From the NCBI GenBank assembly GCA_024516035.1, contig CM044964.1, positions 14,438,449 through 14,502,448 on the forward strand: a DNA stretch of 64,000 nt. The letters are read 5' to 3'. The notes under the pieces are model-generated. The model saw only the letters and a list, made by a program, of their open reading frames with translations, ran no database searches and was not told where the DNA came from. The DNA is from Bactericera cockerelli (Eukaryota > Arthropoda > Insecta > Hemiptera > Triozidae). The position numbers and the translations under genes were made by a program. Below, piece after piece: positions 13,330 through 23,440 of the stretch (the first letter of the stretch is position 1; each line of letters opens with the position of its first letter).

Positions 13330-14017
13330 CTGTAGACAAGCGGTGAGAGAGGGATGATAGAAAGGAGAGAGGGATGATAGAAAGGAGAGGGAGAGAGAGG
13401 GAGAAAAAAGGCCAAACAAATTAACATTCCAGAGCTCATTATCTCGTTGGGGAGGAGGGATGAGAGAGACCATGGGCGGAGAGAAGAGGAAGGGGCGGAG
13501 CTTAGTGATGAAAGAAACAATAGTAGATAGAGCTAAAGGGGAGAAAGAGAGAGATAGAGAAGAAGAGATGGAACAGAAGGTATAAAGAAAATGAGAAAGA
13601 GAGGGAGAAGGAGAAGGGGAGTATTATTAAATAAAATATGCAGGAGATAAACGGAGGAAGCAAGATATTGCACTTTTATTATCCTCTTATTTCTTTCTCT
13701 CTCTCTCTCTCTTTTTCTATTTCTCTTTGTATCTCTCCCTCTCTCGCTCATTCGCTATCTCTCTTTCACACAATCTCTTTCTCTATTTCTCTTTGTCTCT
13801 CTCTCTCAGTATCTCTCTCTCCCTCTCTTTGCCTATCTCGCTCTTTCCCTCTCTCTCTCTCTCTCCGTCACTTACTCTCTATATATCATCCTTTCTCACT
13901 TACAATATCTCTCTCTCTCATCTTGAAGTAAATATCTCATGGATAATGAATAATTTAATATGAATAGAAGTAAACAAAGAGACTGACTGGAAAGGAGAGA
14001 GAATATAAGAAGAGAGG

Positions 14018-14084
<67 letters not shown>

Positions 14085-14220
14085 AAGAGAAAGAGAGAGA
14101 AAGGGAGAGAGAGAGAAAAAGAGAGAGAGAAGGAGAGAGAGAGAAAGAAAGAGAAAGAGAGAGAAAGAAGGATAAAGAATAAAGAAAAATAAACAAGTTA
14201 AAATTGTGAGGAAGAGAAAA
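13330..14220. repeat. Alternating GA- and CT-rich microsatellite block
   Basis: GA-rich at about 13340-13625, CT-rich at 13680-13920, then nearly pure (GA)n at 14015-14165. A 23-bp GGGATGATAGAAAGGAGAG-type duplication sits near 13351-13390. Confidence 0.85.
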
Positions 14221-14804
14221 GAAGAGAGAATAGATGGACGAATGAAGTTCGAAAGAATGTTGGATTAAAACTCACGAAGAATGTAGAAAAGAATGCTTTT
14301 GAAAGAAATGTCAAGAGTAATAAAAGCAATAATTCTTGAAATAGATGTCATTGGTTCGTGGACCACCATAGAGGTGAAATGTTAGACAACTCTGCCTTCT
14401 TATCGGAAGTTTGAGGAATCAAATGCCAGGCGTGGCGAAATTTTAACAATTTTTCTTTCTTCATTTCTTGGAATAATATGTCTCCATAATTTTCTACCAA
14501 CTAGCAGCTAATGTGGCTTCAATTAATGTATGTTTTTGAGGAATAAAAAGAAGAAAATATCATTGGTTCAGTGGTTGCATCTACTGTAATGACAGGTTTT
14601 CCGCGGTTTTATATTCTAATTAAAATAAGTAAATAAAAACCAGTAATTTCTATTCTTCACTGTGAAGGTACTGTGAAAATCTTTTTTCATTTTTTTTTTT
14701 TTTTTTTCATGAAAACATACACATACAAAACAAGACTAAAGTCTACCCATAGGTCACAATAAAGGTCAATGTAATGATTGGGTTTTGTCTGGTAGGACTC
14801 CAAA
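14221..14804. other. No gene seen
   Basis: AT-rich unique sequence with a poly-T run near 14690-14708. Confidence 0.5.
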
Positions 14805-15020
14805 CAGTTCATAATAATAATATCGCCTTATTTATACTGCCCGATAAGGACTTTTAAAGTCCCATTATTCCAGTAGTAAGCCCACGACATATTATTATGT
14901 GGTAAAAATCCCAAATGGGAGGATAACTTGGCATGTCCCGGCTGGGTTTCGAACCCACGACCTCTGGAACTTCTGGATTCACAGAGTGCGCCGCCTTTAC
15001 CACTGAGCTACCGGGACAGA
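14805..15020 (-). repeat. tRNA-headed SINE, family B (near full length)
   Basis: The minus strand reads TGTCCCGGTAGCTCAGTGG (A box), an anticodon-stem-like CTCTG/CAGAG pair, then GGTTCGAAACCC (B box) and CCGGGACA closing an acceptor-like stem. The body contains CCCATTTGGGATTTTTACC and ends in ATAAGGCGATATTATTATT. Other copies lie at 21062-21225, 35202-35412 and 58500-58720. The (ATT)n tail suggests mobilisation by a LINE with simple-repeat tails. Confidence 0.85.
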
Positions 15021-15059
15021 CTCATCCCACGCACATAGGACGACCTACCCATGGGTCTG

Positions 15060-15111
15060 ACCGTGTCTATTTCTCTTTGTCTCTCTCTTTCTCTCATTAT
15101 GTCTCTCTCTC

Positions 15112-15156
<45 letters not shown>

Positions 15157-15168
15157 CTCTCTCTCTCT
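15060..15168 (+). repeat. (CT)n microsatellite
   Basis: Nearly pure CT dinucleotide with TTT interruptions. It lies just inside the minus-strand intron that follows the exon at 15180-15264. Confidence 0.9.
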
Positions 15169-15179
15169 GGGTTTCCTAC

Positions 15180-15264
15180 CTTTAGGTTTCATCATGTCCT
15201 CCTCAGTGGCGGACTCCATGGAGATGAAGGTCTCAGCCGGATACTCGGAGGAGGGGGAGGTGGT
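15180..15264 (-). CDS. Internal exon of an unidentified minus-strand gene
   Basis: On the minus strand an acceptor (TGTGTGTTTCCAG) precedes an 85-base open segment ending at a donor (AAAG followed by GTAGGA). It encodes 28 residues plus one base: an STP-rich start (TTSPSSEYPAE), then FISMESATEEDMMKPK. Entry phase is 0 and exit phase is 1. The entry phase fits the exit phase of the exon at 22540-22759, 7.3 kb upstream on the same strand. Codon composition is GC-rich against an AT-rich background, which is the main reason to believe it. The acidic, serine-rich sequence resembles a disordered linker. I do not recognise the family. The two exons may not be adjacent in the transcript. Confidence 0.6.
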
Positions 15265-15442
15265 CTGGAAACACACAAAAGTTACAATCATAAGGTCTCA
15301 AGTTCTGGTAAAGAAAACACAAGTACATAACTTCTGAAAAATTAAAATCTAACTTGGCCTGGTACACTGCCGTGCTCTGAGATCTAAAATAAAATTGAAG
15401 ATAAATTATCTTTAATTTATTTATTAACACAAAATTGTTCTA

Positions 15443-15735
15443 ATGCTGCGATTTAGTGCCACATTATGAAACAGGATTAGAGTTAAGCTGAGCCTTTCAC
15501 ACTTCAAGTCGGAGTGTTCAACCAATCACAGCTCACTTTAGCCCGAACTAAGGGCTACTCTCCACTTACATTAAGGGCGGAATTAAGAGACAACATCAAT
15601 AACTTAAGCCGTTGGTAAGTGTCGATTTTCCCTATCTTACACAGTACGCAATCCGTGACTTAGCGCCACAGAGGTATTACAAAAATGTCTATTAATTCCG
15701 CCCTAAATCTAATCCTGCGATATGATTCGGCCCTT
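15443..15735. repeat. Foldback/TIR element with GGGCGGAATTAA arms
   Basis: TTAAGGGCGGAATTAAGAGA near 15572 pairs with TCTATTAATTCCGCCCTAA near 15689. Outside these, AGGATTAGAGTT and AAATCTAATCCT form a second inverted pair. The nested inverted repeats suggest a small non-autonomous DNA element. Confidence 0.55.
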
Positions 15736-15897
15736 AAAGTTCCACTTGTTTTAAACTTCCAAAACATAATATACTTCAGCGTTCGACATTACACCTCTTT
15801 TGAATGTCTTGAAAAAGTCTGAGATGAATTTAGACATTAAGAATGTTTACCTGATTGTAGGGTTTCAGTGAAAATTCCATACAATTAAATTATTCAG

Positions 15898-16090
15898 GAT
15901 AAGAGTTTTACCCTCCATTCGCTATGAATCGTACCAGCTACCCACATTAATTTCATCCAGCCTGGTTACGGCCGATCTAGAAATACCTGAACCCTATGAT
16001 TTTATTTATTATTATAGACTGGTTGGAGTTCCACAAGAGAAGCACCAATTATCACACCGACCTGTCTTTAGATCTATTGCGACCAACCCT
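15898..16090 (-). repeat. SINE family E fragment with shared core
   Basis: The minus strand carries GGTTGGTCGCAATAGATC, then the core words AGGCTGG, TTAATGTGGGTAGCTGGTACGA and GCGAATGGAGGGTA. The same core is in the 42290-42655 and 56888-57005 copies and, in a related form, behind the 5S head at 37142. Confidence 0.6.
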
Positions 16091-17249
16091 ATGATTCTTT
16101 GAACCGTATTTTGAAAGCATGTACATAGTTGATTTTAGTACAGGTTTCTGAGAATATGAACTTGGAGTGAGAGTAAGGGACTAAATCCCCTGCAGCAGGT
16201 TAAGTAATTTCATATTGTTAATAGGATTAATACCGTCTTGCATAATTTCATTATAATACACGCGAAGGTGTTAGGGAAGGCTTAAATAAAAACTCCATTT
16301 AAATTACCTCTCTTTTTCTCCCCTTCTCGTTTTTATTTTCTTCCCCTTTCTCATTCCTTCCCTTTCTCATTACTTCCCTTTCTAAATCTCTGTCGTACTC
16401 AATCTCTTCTACATTTTTTTATGATTTACAATTGACAAATATGCAAAGCTCTTGCTCTAAGCTACAAGTTATATTAAACTAGCTTCTAAGACAATGGTAG
16501 TTTTATTCAATGTTATCTCAAGGTCAACCAAATAGTCTTATATTAGTTTTTAAGTTTTTTTTTTTTCTTGTGGCATTTTTTCGATCCAATTTGAAAATTC
16601 CGAGTTATACGAGTACATAGGTCTAACACGAAAAATTATTAACCGTGGCAAAATAGTCACTTTATACTCTCTGAGACTGAAATGTCAAATAATTTAAGCA
16701 GTTGCTTTCATTATGATGGCATAAATATGTGGTCAAATTCTTAAGTATATGAGGAAAAATATACATGTATTGGGTAAAAACTGAACTAACGAATCCCTAT
16801 GCTACCTGGATCACTAGACTAGTGCACAACCACAAACAAAGAATCATATTAAAACTTAGCTCTAATTGTATTTTTCAACTAACAATAAACTACTTGAATT
16901 GACTACCAATGCATAGTATAGACTTGACGCCACTAATGCCACTATGATTCAAATTCAAGACCACCCAGTATGCTGCAGCTCTCACTTTTTAACTCGAATC
17001 AGCGTCAAGTAGATCTGCATTTTCCTCCTGATTGCTGATGCTGCTCTCAAGGGATTTGCTTCAGCTATGCAGCATCCGAGACATGTCGTGTTTTATTGCA
17101 TTGTGTCTCGTTTTTACACTCTTTAAATTTGTAGAATATTTCATTTTATTTTATTTTTTGTGATCCCATGTATCTCATTACTTTTTGACAAGAAACGTTG
17201 GGAAGGTATTTTATTTAGTTTTATTGTTACTTTTTGGTGTAAATAAACA
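16091..17249. other. No gene seen; SINE family D fragment inside
   Basis: AT-rich. A diverged minus-orientation family D fragment lies at about 16725-16825 (GTGGTCAAATTCTTAA, ACGAATCCCTATGCTACCTGG). No coding signal. Confidence 0.5.
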
Positions 17250-17460
17250 CAGTGCCGGTATCTCAGTAGTCAAGGAGTCGCCATCGCATCGATGAGACAG
17301 TGGAGGAATGACTCAGCTCTACCACTGTCTTTACAAGGAGGCTAATAATTGACGAGGGCCCCCAGAACCAAGCCAATGTTGGTCTACTCCCTGTTTATAG
17401 TCCCCCAGCTAGACTGCTGGTCTACTCCCTGTTTATAGTCCCTCTGTCTCTCGTCCTAAA
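17250..17460 (+). repeat. Dispersed repeat (GACAGTGGAGGAATGACTCA family)
   Basis: GACAGTGGAGGAATGACTCA, CCACTGTCTTTACAAGGAGG and CTAATAATTGAC recur in opposite orientation at 58730-58880. The end contains a duplicated GGTCTACTCCCTGTTTATAG. The class is unknown; it may be a SINE or the tail of a LINE. Confidence 0.55.
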
Positions 17461-17646
17461 TTCTTTAGGTCAGTTATCACTGCATTAATATTACTTCAAT
17501 GGTTGCTTATCTCCAGATTAATGTAACAAACCCGCACAAATGTCGCAAAACACAACTGGGATTATTGTGAACTTCAAAATGAAAAAGTTGAAATACAATT
17601 TGAACTTTGCCATTGTTCGATTTACCTTTCAATCTTGCCTTCTAAC

Positions 17647-17649
<3 letters not shown>

Positions 17650-17684
<35 letters not shown>

Positions 17685-17848
17685 CTCTCTCTCTCTCTCT
17701 TTTGTCCTTCCATTGAAAACTCTCTCTGCCTCTCCTCAATTTTCAAATCTCTCTTTTTTTCTCTATGCCTTCCTTATAAGTCTCTCTCCTCTCCAATTCT
17801 TTATTTTCAAATTTCCCTTTTCTCTTTTTATATTCCCCTGAAACACAC

Positions 17849-17891
<43 letters not shown>

Positions 17892-18877
17892 CCTTCCCTC
17901 TCTCTTCATCCCTCCTATTTCAAGGAAAGAAAGAAGGTATAAAGTCACCCCCTCCCCCTCACCTCAACACGACCCCCATTGAGCATTTCACTCAAAGAGT
18001 ACAACAGGCTGAAAAGGAAAGCTCACACGAAATTTCATTATAAATTATTATATACTATGTACATGGATGTATAGAACGCATTTTATTATATTTTTATAAC
18101 CTTTTTTACCTTTCACCATTCTTTCCGACTCACAATCCTATCTTTTTTTTAAAATAAATAAAATACTTTTTATCTCTCAAATCTCTTTCTCCCTCCCTCT
18201 ATATTTCTCATCAATTTTCTCTATCTCTGCCTTTTCCGCCCCTTGACCTATCTTCCTTTTTTCACCCATGGGCAATACTTTAATCTCTCTCACTTTCTCT
18301 CTCTCTTTCTACCTCTTTTTCTCTCTGTGACGTTCTACTCTCTCTCTCTCTCTCTCGCTCTCTCTCTCGCTCTCACTCTCTCTTTAACTCAATATTTTCA
18401 ACGCACTATAAAACCTTTGTCTCGGTTCTCCATTTTTCCTGGCATTTTTTTCCTCTCGTCTACATCCATTACCTCTGCTCCTATTTTCTCTCCTACTCCC
18501 TCCATTTTTCTCTCTTTCCCTCTCTATCTTACCTTCCTTTCAATATTTCTCTCTCTCCTCCTCTCTTGCGTAAAATACGGTCTACGGTCACGCTAAGTAT
18601 GGAAACGATAAACTCCTTTCCTCTTCTCCCACTCTCTCTCTTTCTCTCTTTCTTACTTTCTCTCTCTCTCCCTCTCTCTCTCTTTCTTACTTTTCTCTCT
18701 CTCTCTCACTTTCTTTCTTTATTTTCTTTCTCTCTCTCACTCTTCTCTCTCTTTCATTACTCTTGTCTTTATCTCATTACTCTTCTCTTTCTCTCTCTTT
18801 CTCATTACTCTTCTCTCTCTCTTTCTCATTACTCTTCTCTCTCTCTCTCATTACTCCTATCTCTCTCTCTCTCTCTT

Positions 18878-18934
<57 letters not shown>

Positions 18935-19050
18935 TTCTCTCTACTCTCTTTCTCTCTCCTCTCTTTCTCCCCTTTTTCTCTTTCATATCCTTCTCTTTGT
19001 ATACCTCGCTCTTTCTTTTGCTACTTCTATCTCTCACATTCTTTCGATTA

Positions 19051-19101
<51 letters not shown>

Positions 19102-19125
19102 ATTCTATCCCTCTTACTCTTGATC
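17650..19125. repeat. CT/GA microsatellite block
   Basis: (CT)n at 17652-17700, (GA)n at 17851-17888, and dense CT-rich sequence from 18170 to 19125 with pure stretches near 18870-18920 and 19045-19095. It accounts for long S/L frames on + and R/E frames on -. Confidence 0.85.
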
Positions 19126-19499
19126 CTCTCCCTATGTTTCATATTTCTGCATGCTTGTCTTCAATATTTAGCAGCCAGTGTAATACAGTGCCGTGGTGTA
19201 AGATATACCAATTTTTTCAAGGTCTGTTTTACTCCTCAATTTTGTTTTCTTCTTTTCTCTTTGCATTAATCACACAAAAAAAACTCTGATAACATATCCA
19301 TCTATTTTTATTATCCTTTCACTTGCTTTGCGCACAAGTCGTGTACAAAGTCATGAGTTCAGGTGTATATTTTTCAGGAATATGAGTTCAGGTATATGTA
19401 TACTTTTACTGGAACAAAGTCATACCATCCTGAAATAGTCTGGACAAAGTTAAAGACTCAAAAGTACAAAACCAATTAATTCAAGAAAAGTCGGTTTTA

Positions 19500-19745
19500 T
19501 TTATTTATTTGGGGTTTGTTTTTCCTGAAAGTACATAATTATCATGGTATGAAGTACATAATTCTAGCGCCAATGTCGGGCGGTAGCGTGAAGTTAGCAC
19601 ACGACATGTTTCAACGTCGCTCCTGAGGTTACGGTTGGAGTACAAAATTCGGGGTTTGTTGTTCCTGAAAGTAAATTATTAGTACAAAATTATGGTATGT
19701 AGTACATAATGTTAGCTGCAATGACGGGTGCTAGCTTCACGCACC
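19500..19745 (+). repeat. Imperfect tandem duplication of about 140 bp
   Basis: GGGGTTTGTTTTTCCTGAAAG, a GGTATGAAGTACATAAT and a GCTAGC-type GC segment recur as GGGGTTTGTTGTTCCTGAAAG, GGTATGTAGTACATAAT and GGTGCTAGC. Confidence 0.55.
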
Positions 19746-19904
19746 TTTATTCTTTAATATTTTATTTCCAAGAAAAATTATGAAGTTATTTCTGTCTTGC
19801 TTTCAGTAATTTTCAGCACCTTCGTTACGGCACTGATTAATGCAAACATGCATGAGGACAAGAAAAAATGAGACTTTTTTTAGCTTTAGCAACAAAAAAA
19901 TGAC

Positions 19905-20413
19905 AAAGAACGAGAAGAAAGATAGAAGAGAGATATATAATATGTGAAGAGGAAAATAGAGTGAGTGAGAGATAAAGAGCAATGGGGATCAAGGATATCA
20001 AAAATAGAGATAAATACAGAGTAAGAAAAATTATAGATACGGAAAAAAAGAGGGAGAGAGATAGATAGAATGAGAGATATAGAGAGGGAAAGAAAGGGAG
20101 AAAGAGAAAGAGAGATAAAGGGAGTGAAAGAGAGAGAGAAAGAGAACAAATAGAGAGAGAAAAAGAGAGAGAGAGATAAAAAAAAAGTTGAAAAGAGATA
20201 GACGAAGAATGAGAGATATAAAAATAGGGTGAAGGAAAAGACAGAGAGAGAGATAGAGTAAAAGATAGTAGAGAAGGAAAGAGAGAGCAAGCGAGAAAGG
20301 GAGGAAGAGGCTGAGAAAAAAAATGAAATTAATGTTGGAGGGATAAAATAAAAAGTAGAAGGGATTTTTCATAAATGTAGAAGCAAAAGTTCTCCTTCCA
20401 CTCTCACCCTTTT

Positions 20414-20462
<49 letters not shown>

Positions 20463-20500
20463 ATCTCTCTTTCTCCCTCTTACTTATAGTACAAGTCTCA
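19905..20500. repeat. GA-rich then CT-rich tract
   Basis: Purine-rich to about 20300, then (CT)n at 20420-20470. No gene. Confidence 0.8.
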
Positions 20501-20839
20501 CTACCTCTCTATCCTTCTCTGTCTGGGTTTCTCTCTCAACCATTATATTCCACCTTTTCTACCTCCTAATATCTCCCCTGCTCTCTCTCCCTCCCCCCGT
20601 TCCCACTCCCCTTTCCATTACACTCCTCCTTTTCTTCTCCCCCCTGCTTCTTCTCACACAAATACGGAGTGACAGGACCAGTAGGAACGTGTCAGAATTA
20701 TGGTCACGGTGTAAAGTTTAGCAGGACAAAGTGACAGAAGACTAGGTAGAAGAAAAAAAAAGAGAGATATGGAACAGAAAAAGAGGGATAAAGGAATAGA
20801 AGTATTGGAAAGTTTTGCAGGATAAAGGAATAATATAAC

Positions 20840-20935
20840 AACTAGCTATCGGTGGTGAGAGGATTATAGGTATGGACTCCTAGATTCAATGTCTAGGCTC
20901 CTTTCATATCTATTAATTCTTTATGGTTTTGTGTT
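20840..20935 (-). repeat. SINE family E 3' fragment
   Basis: The minus strand has ATATGAAAGGAGCCTAGACAT and ATAATCCTCTCACCACCG, matching the 3' part of the family E copy at 42535-42610. Confidence 0.6.
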
Positions 20936-21061
20936 GTGCGCATAAATAGATAATAAATAAATAATAAACAAATTTTGTGGTATAATTTAGGTTCTAAAAT
21001 TTAGTAGGAAAAGTAAGCTGGCCAAAATTTAGAGGGAAAAAAGCGAGCGACAGGGAATACA

Positions 21062-21225
21062 TGTCTGTCCCGGTAGCTCAGTGGTAAAGGCGGCACTCTG
21101 TGAATCCAGAGATTCCAGAGGTCGCGAGTTCGAAACCCAGCCGGGACATGACAAGTTATCCTCCCATTTGGGATTTTTACCACATAATAATGAGTCTTGA
21201 GCTTACTGTCTTTTAGTAGGACGTA
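21062..21225 (+). repeat. tRNA-headed SINE, family B
   Basis: The head TGTCCCGGTAGCTCAGTGG through CCGGGACATG can form a 7-bp acceptor-like stem, but the T stem is imperfect. It is followed by the family B body (CCCATTTGGGATTTTTACC). The 3' end is truncated. It interrupts the degenerate minisatellite that continues on both sides. Confidence 0.8.
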
Positions 21226-21229
21226 AAGG

Positions 21230-21730
21230 AAATAATTTAGAACGAATTAGAGGAATGAATCCAAGCAGGAATTACATTAAATAATTGAGCAGGAAAGAGA
21301 GGAAGAAATTTACCAGGAAGTAGAGTAAAAAATTAACAGGAACTAGAGGAAGGAATGTAGCAGGAAATAGAGGTAATAATTAATAATGAATTCGATGAAG
21401 GAATTTAGCAGGAATTAGAGAAAGGAATTAACAGGAACTATAGGAAGGAATTTAGCAGGAAGTAGAGGAAATAATTTAGGAGGAAGTAGAGTAAATATTT
21501 TCGCAGGAATTAGAGGAAGGAACTTGGCAGGAAAGAGAGGAAGAAATTTAGCAGATAAGAGAGGAAATAATTTATCAGGAAATAGAGGAGATAATTTAGC
21601 AGGAAGTAGACGAAATAATTTAGCAGGAAAGTAATCAAGCATGAAGCAGTGAAAGAAATTCAGGGGATAATCTCTCAGGAAGTGGTAAAGGACTTTGGCA
21701 GGAAATGGAGAAAGGGATGTAGCAGAAGGC
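21230..21730 (+). repeat. Degenerate minisatellite, unit of about 26 bp (AATTTAGCAGGAAGTAGAGG)
   Basis: AATTTAGCAGGAAGTAGAGG-like units recur about 15-18 times with substitutions. Related words (GTTTAGCAGGACAAAG, TTTTGCAGGATAAAGG) occur at 20715-20830, so the array probably once spanned the SINE insertion. Confidence 0.7.
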
Positions 21731-22096
21731 GAACGAATTTTTCATCAGGCAATTAGGAAAAAAGCAGGCTGCAGTTATGCTCAGCGAAGCTCAAATTTCA
21801 GCAGCCCTAAAGGGAAAAAACGTCATCGTCATCAGTGAATAAAAAAAATTGAAAATTTTATGCCTAGAGTCGAAATTACAACGCTTTGAGTCACTCATGA
21901 GTGGCCTGTGCTTCAGACATTTTGAAATGGCGTTTTATAACTTTACTACAGATGTCTTATAACTTTACTATATAACTTTACTATAGATGTCTGCCCGCAA
22001 GGAATTTATTGGCTAGCGTGATCGATTTAAGGGAGTTTGATTCTTGTCAATCGTTCATTACTTGCTATGTTTACAACTTGGTCTGAGTATATTTTA

Positions 22097-22331
22097 CTAG
22101 CGGGCTGTCGCCCGCTTTGCGGGCCGAGGCATGGCCGTGACAGCAAAAAGTCCTTTTTCGCCAATGGCAGGTGTTGTAGTGGGAATTTCGAAAAATTCCG
22201 TCTTATTGCACATCTAGACTATAAGACAAAGCTACCTACCAAATTTCAGCTTCCTAGGACTTACCAGTTCGGAGAAACAGTGATGATCAGTCAGTCAGTC
22301 AGTCAGTTACTTTGACATTTATATATTAAGA
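22097..22331 (-). mobile_element. Non-autonomous Helitron, copy 1
   Basis: Minus-strand termini are TCTTAATATATAAATGTCAAA at the 5' end and a GCGGGCgacaGCCCGC-type hairpin ending in CTAG at the 3' end, flanked by A and T as Helitron insertions are. A (TCAG)n-like stretch follows the 5' end. The same ends occur at 46047-46291 and 57438-57669. There is no Rep/helicase sequence. Confidence 0.8.
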
Positions 22332-22539
22332 TGGAAAGGACATACCCTAGTATGAGAAAAAAAAATCAACAAATAACGGAAGATAGAGCTAAAATATGAT
22401 CTATATTTGGAGTGAAAAAAAGGTTGTAAGAAATATTATAATAAAAATCTTATTTTTGCCTTTCATGGCTAGAAAAAAAAATATTATGCATGTATGAGTA
22501 TCTAGAGGTATTAATTATACAAGAACAATTTCGACTCAC

Positions 22540-22759
22540 CTTCGTCCCGTGGCTTTTGTTCGACCCTGTACCGCCCAGCTCAGGGCTGGTCACACACAGG
22601 GTGGGCACGCTGTCCGGTGGATCCATCAGGCCCGGCACACGGGGGGCAGCGGAGAGGGGCCGCACTGAGGGGTCGCCCAAGCCTAGTGAGTCACCCCCAC
22701 CTGCGGCCCTGATTTGGGACACGGCCTTCTTCCACAGGCGCCGAGGTGGCTCTTCATCG
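22540..22759 (-). CDS. Internal exon of an unidentified minus-strand gene
   Basis: A minus-strand acceptor (CTCTGTTTCAG) precedes 220 open bases ending in ACGAAG and a strong donor (GTGAGT). The first base completes a codon, and 73 full codons follow, so the exit phase is 0. The product starts DEEPPRRLWKKAVSQIR, continues through a GGGDSLGLGD segment, and is rich in P, S and G to the end (SHGTK). The sequence is GC-rich and clearly distinct from its surroundings. The first 17 residues could be a short amphipathic helix and the rest looks disordered. It probably joins to 15180-15264. A Helitron and a hAT MITE lie just outside it. No family recognised. Confidence 0.65.
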
Positions 22760-22805
22760 CTGAAACAGAGAGAGATTTTTTTGTATTGTCAATAATAATA
22801 ATACT

Positions 22806-23231
22806 CACTGAGATCATATTATAACATAGAGGGAACCTTACCTATCTCGAGTTGAACAAATTTATGCGTCCAACTTTGAACAGCTGATGGTCCCTCTTTC
22901 AAACTTCTGATTGGTTCAATTTATTTGAATTTTTTGTTTACCTCATGCAGTGGCGGGTATCTAAACATCTTTAATTTTCACATCAGATACCAAATCTTAT
23001 ATGAGTAGAAAATAAGGAAATTAAAAGTGGAAGCAAAGAAAAAATTAACTCATAGGTAAGTATGAATAAAGTAAAAATATTATTTTAGAAGAATGGGGTA
23101 GTTTAGGTACCCACTCTTTCGCGAGAGAAAAATTACTACAACTCCGGCACTGATTTTGAAATCAGCTGATGGTCCCTCTTGGACGCAAATCTTGATACAT
23201 CGGGTTCCCTCTATGTTATATGATCTCAGTG
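22806..23231. mobile_element. hAT-type MITE, copy 1
   Basis: Terminal inverted repeats CACTGAGATCATATtATAAC and GTTATATGATCTCAGTG, with GAGGGAACC just inside. It is flanked by an exact 8-bp target duplication ATAATACT at 22798-22805 and 23232-23239. The 8-bp duplication and CA..TG-like ends fit the hAT superfamily. No transposase. A second copy is at 39972-40716. Confidence 0.85.
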
Positions 23232-23440
23232 ATAATACTCTTTAGTAGAAGGTAACCACCAGGCGGGGATAATGCTCAAAATGTTTTCACCTAACCCTCA
23301 GAGTCATATTATTATGTGGTCACAAACTCAAATAAATGAGGAAAAATTCATGCAATGGCTGGGATTCAAATCAACGGATCCCTACGATAACTGGACTACC
23401 AGACTAGCGCGTTAACTACTTGACTACCAATGCGCGTCGA
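23232..23440 (-). repeat. tRNA-headed SINE, family D
   Basis: Same layout as 11150-11352. Its AAT-repeat tail was the landing site for the hAT MITE, since the 8-bp duplication lies in it. Confidence 0.75.

Noticed and set aside
18566..19269. Long S/L-rich and R/E-rich open frames
   Set aside because: Caused by (CT)n/(GA)n repeats; the same holds for 10340-10775, 11797-12595, 19886-20417, 37243-37804, 44044-44610 and 58995-59995.
21062..21145. A functional tRNA gene
   Set aside because: The acceptor-like stem pairs, but the T stem does not, the anticodon loop is off, and the same head recurs with the same downstream body, so it is a SINE.
22490..22795. Plus-strand 101-residue frame over the minus exon
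   Set aside because: It is the antisense shadow of the exon at 22540-22759, which has correct splice sites on the minus strand.
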